The notes beneath the pieces were generated by a model. That model saw only the letters and a list, made by a program, of their open reading frames with translations. It had not been told where the DNA came from and did not search any database. A program made the position numbers and the translations under genes. A stretch of 14,877 bases of DNA, from contig CANBDB010000021.1 of NCBI GenBank assembly GCA_947367285.1, positions 1-14,877 of the forward strand, read 5' to 3'. Positions 13,833 to 14,877 of the stretch are shown here, in pieces. The first letter of the stretch is position 1. Each line of letters begins with the position of its first letter. This DNA comes from an uncultured Clostridia bacterium. GTDB taxonomy: Bacteria > Bacillota > Clostridia > Oscillospirales > CAG-272.

Positions 13833-14120
13833 GGGGCTCGAGACAGTTTGTTGCGATGCAACAAACAACCAAGTATGCTTGGCGCATACTTGCCCTTTGC
13901 AAAGCTTCGCTTTGCGCGGGTCGTCGCCCTGTAAGATGCGGAATAAAAAACAAAGGACACCATTCGGTGTCCTGGAAGTGGGCTCGATATAGTTTGCCAC
14001 AAGTGGCAAACAAACGAGTTTCCTTGATGGCTCATGCCATCACTTTGCTTCGCAAAGACGGAAAGCTCGCCCTTAACTCGCTTCGCTCGTTCGAGCCCTC
14101 ACGACCGTAGGTCGTGCCAA
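13833..14120. repeat. Hairpin island downstream of the tRNA operon (two modules)
   Basis: At least eight short perfect hairpins follow one another. Module 1: GTTTGTTGC/GCAACAAAC (13846-13866), AAGTATGC/GCATACTT (13871-13891), GCAAAGC/GCTTTGC (13899-13915), AGGACACC/GGTGTCCT (13954-13973). Module 2: GTTTGCCA/TGGCAAAC (13992-14011), GATGGC/GCCATC (14026-14041), CTTTGC/GCAAAG (14043-14057), CACGACC/GGTCGTG (14100-14116). The modules are offset by 146 bp and share the framework GGCTCGA, then GTTTG, then ACAAAC or CAAACAAA, while stem bases differ with pairing kept. The island lies past the tRNA terminator and has no credible gene. Confidence 0.75.
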
Positions 14121-14123
14121 AAT

Positions 14124-14153
14124 AAAAATAGCACCCTATTGGGTGCTATTTTT
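14124..14153 (-). terminator. Terminator of the tRNA operon
   Basis: AAAAATAGCACCC and GGGTGCTATTTTT form a 13-bp stem around TATT, 4 nt past the CCA end of tRNA-Gly on the minus strand. The plus-strand tail is also T-rich, so it could work in both directions. Confidence 0.9.
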
Positions 14154-14157
14154 GTTT

Positions 14158-14233
14158 TGGAGCGGATTACGGGGCTCGAACCCGCCACCTTCGCCTTGGC
14201 AAGGCGACGCTCTACCAAATGAGCTAAATCCGC
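14158..14233 (-). tRNA. tRNA-Gly(GCC)
   Basis: A 76-nt cloverleaf with encoded CCA. The acceptor is GCGGATT/AATCCGC, the D arm GCTC/GAGC, the anticodon stem-loop TCGCC-TTGCCAA-GGCGA, and the T arm has TTCGAGC. The anticodon is GCC. It is the last tRNA of the four-gene transcript. Confidence 0.95.
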
Positions 14234-14240
14234 ATATTAA

Positions 14241-14316
14241 TGGTGCCTCCGGTCGGAATCGAACCAACGACACGGGGATTTTCAGTCCCCTGCTCTACCA
14301 ACTGAGCTACAGAGGC
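14241..14316 (-). tRNA. tRNA-Phe(GAA)
   Basis: A 76-nt cloverleaf with encoded CCA. The acceptor GCCTCTG/CGGAGGC has one G-U pair, the anticodon stem-loop is GGGGA-CTGAAAA-TCCCC, and the T loop is TTCGATT. The anticodon is GAA. It lies 7 nt upstream of tRNA-Gly in transcription order. Confidence 0.95.
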
Positions 14317-14477
14317 ATTTGCCTGCCCTTTTTTTGAGGACCTTCTTGTGAATTAACTTCCCGTTGAAAGTTAATTCGAACTCTTTTTTGCTCTTCATCA
14401 AGCAAAATGAATCCGAAACAACTTTTCCTATGGAAAGTTGTTTCCTAAACAATTTTTGCTCCGCAAAAATTTTTTGG
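14317..14477 (-). repeat. Hairpin-rich spacer between tRNA-Asp and tRNA-Phe
   Basis: This 161-nt spacer within the tRNA operon holds three strong inverted repeats: GAATTAACTT/AAGTTAATTC near 14351-14379, GAAACAACTTT/AAAGTTGTTTC near 14414-14444, and AATTTTTGC/GCAAAAATT near 14452-14472. A weaker TTTTGC/GCAAAA pair lies between them. The first two share the AACTT/AAGTT core with different but still paired outer bases. Other spacers in the operon are about 7 and 74 nt, so this insert is unusual. It may be processed out of the precursor. Confidence 0.6.
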
Positions 14478-14554
14478 TGGCGACCCGAAGGGGACTCGAA
14501 CCCCTGACCTCTAGCGTGACAGGCTAGCGTTCTAACCAACTGAACTACCGGGCC
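14478..14554 (-). tRNA. tRNA-Asp(GTC)
   Basis: A 77-nt cloverleaf with encoded CCA. The acceptor is GGCCCGG/TCGGGTC with G-U pairs, the anticodon stem-loop is CTAGC-CTGTCAC-GCTAG, and the T arm is AGGGG-TTCGAGT-CCCCT. The anticodon is GTC. Confidence 0.95.
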
Positions 14555-14628
14555 TCATTTGGAATGACTGGGGTATCCCCCACCCATATTCCTGCATCGA
14601 GGTGTTATTTACCCCCGATTATAAAAAA

Positions 14629-14704
14629 TGGTGGAAACAATAGGGCTCGAACCTATGACCCTCTGCTTGTAAGGCAGATGCTCTCCCAACTGAGCTATGC
14701 TTCC
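14629..14704 (-). tRNA. tRNA-Val(TAC)
   Basis: A 76-nt cloverleaf with encoded CCA. The acceptor is GGAAGCA/TGTTTCC, the anticodon stem-loop is TCTGC-CTTACAA-GCAGA, and the T arm is ATAGG-TTCGAGC-CCTAT. The anticodon is TAC. It is the first tRNA of the transcript. Confidence 0.95.
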
Positions 14705-14733
14705 ATGTCGATGCTTTTGCAACGGCGTTATTT

Positions 14734-14762
14734 ATTATAACAGGAGAGATATGGTTTGTCAA
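14734..14762 (-). promoter_or_regulatory. Promoter of the tRNA-Val-Asp-Phe-Gly operon
   Basis: On the minus strand TTGACA (14757-14762) and TATAAT (14734-14739) are exact consensus with a 17-bp spacer, giving a start near 14727, about 23 nt before tRNA-Val. Confidence 0.9.
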
Positions 14763-14877
14763 GGGGGTTTTGTAAAAAAAAGAAATCTATTTTCTAGGGG
14801 GCAAAAACCCCTCTTTGATGCCCCTGTAAGACAATTTTTGTCCTTGCACTTGCCTTCTAGTGTCTAGTATGATAGTA
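14763..14877. other. Unassigned edge sequence
   Basis: The last 115 nt contain a short AGGGG/CCCCT inverted repeat near 14795-14813 that could be the terminator of an upstream minus-strand transcript, and a GACAA/TTGTC palindrome near 14832-14844. I see no gene here; the upstream gene may lie outside the window. Confidence 0.3.

Noticed and set aside
13775..14110. Open frames on both strands in the hairpin island
   Set aside because: No ribosome binding site or protein-like composition; the region is explained by short inverted repeats.
13833..14120. CRISPR array
   Set aside because: The repeats are not identical, the spacing is irregular, and the repeated parts are the hairpins' framework; no cas genes are nearby.
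14034..14337. Plus-strand open frames of 62-64 codons over tRNA-Gly and tRNA-Phe
   Set aside because: They are antisense translations of tRNA genes and flanks, not proteins.

Overview
The window looks like a chromosomal segment of a moderately low-GC Gram-positive anaerobe of class Clostridia (Bacillota). I infer this from the gene set (hprK, a zinc-type rpsR in an rpsF-ssb-rpsR operon, a single-chain U32 tRNA-hydroxylation-type protein), AGGAGG-like ribosome binding sites, lipoboxes, and many sigma-A promoters close to TTGACA-N17-TATAAT. I cannot fix the order or genus. Most genes are housekeeping or ordinary accessory genes. No CRISPR array, prophage, insertion sequence or defence operon is visible.

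Layout. 34-1734: a minus-strand comM/yifB ATPase gene and its terminator. 1867-2315: an array of four 93-bp tandem repeats plus a decayed copy, abutting the stop codon of a U32-family gene (2316-3575, minus). A related inverted element lies on the other side of that gene (3653-3760). 3806-4889: a lipoprotein gene with its own promoter and terminator. 4895-6614 (minus): hprK overlapping a SAM methyltransferase gene. 6692-7490: a divergently transcribed membrane-anchored SGNH hydrolase. 7528-8850: the rpsF-ssb-rpsR operon with a structured leader. 8856-9560 (minus): a TM2-domain protein and an unrecognised 126-residue protein, each with its own promoter. 9718-10182 (minus): tRNA-Cys with promoter and terminator, followed by a tandemly duplicated hairpin-rich flank. 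10228-11684: a lipoprotein alkaline phosphatase. 11728-13626 (minus): a cytosolic M13 metallopeptidase, convergent with the phosphatase and sharing its terminator. 13708-14762 (minus): a tRNA operon Val-Asp-Phe-Gly with promoter and terminator, again followed by a hairpin island.

How the genes work together. Most are separate transcription units. True operons are hprK with the methyltransferase, rpsF-ssb-rpsR, and the four tRNAs. HPr kinase/phosphorylase implies PTS-based carbon regulation. The S6-S18 operon probably has translational feedback through its leader.

The most unusual content is non-coding. Two separate islands, each just past the terminator of a tRNA transcript, are built from consecutive short hairpins. 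Repeated copies keep the framework and the base pairing while the stem sequences change. Nearby, the tRNA-Cys gene has a strong promoter but an atypical T-loop, and its 3' end is duplicated twice in its flank. A terminator stem, GGACACC-N4-GGTGTCC, recurs at three sites plus one half-copy. These are the best candidates for something undescribed. A genome-wide search is needed to decide whether they are a mobile or structured repeat family.
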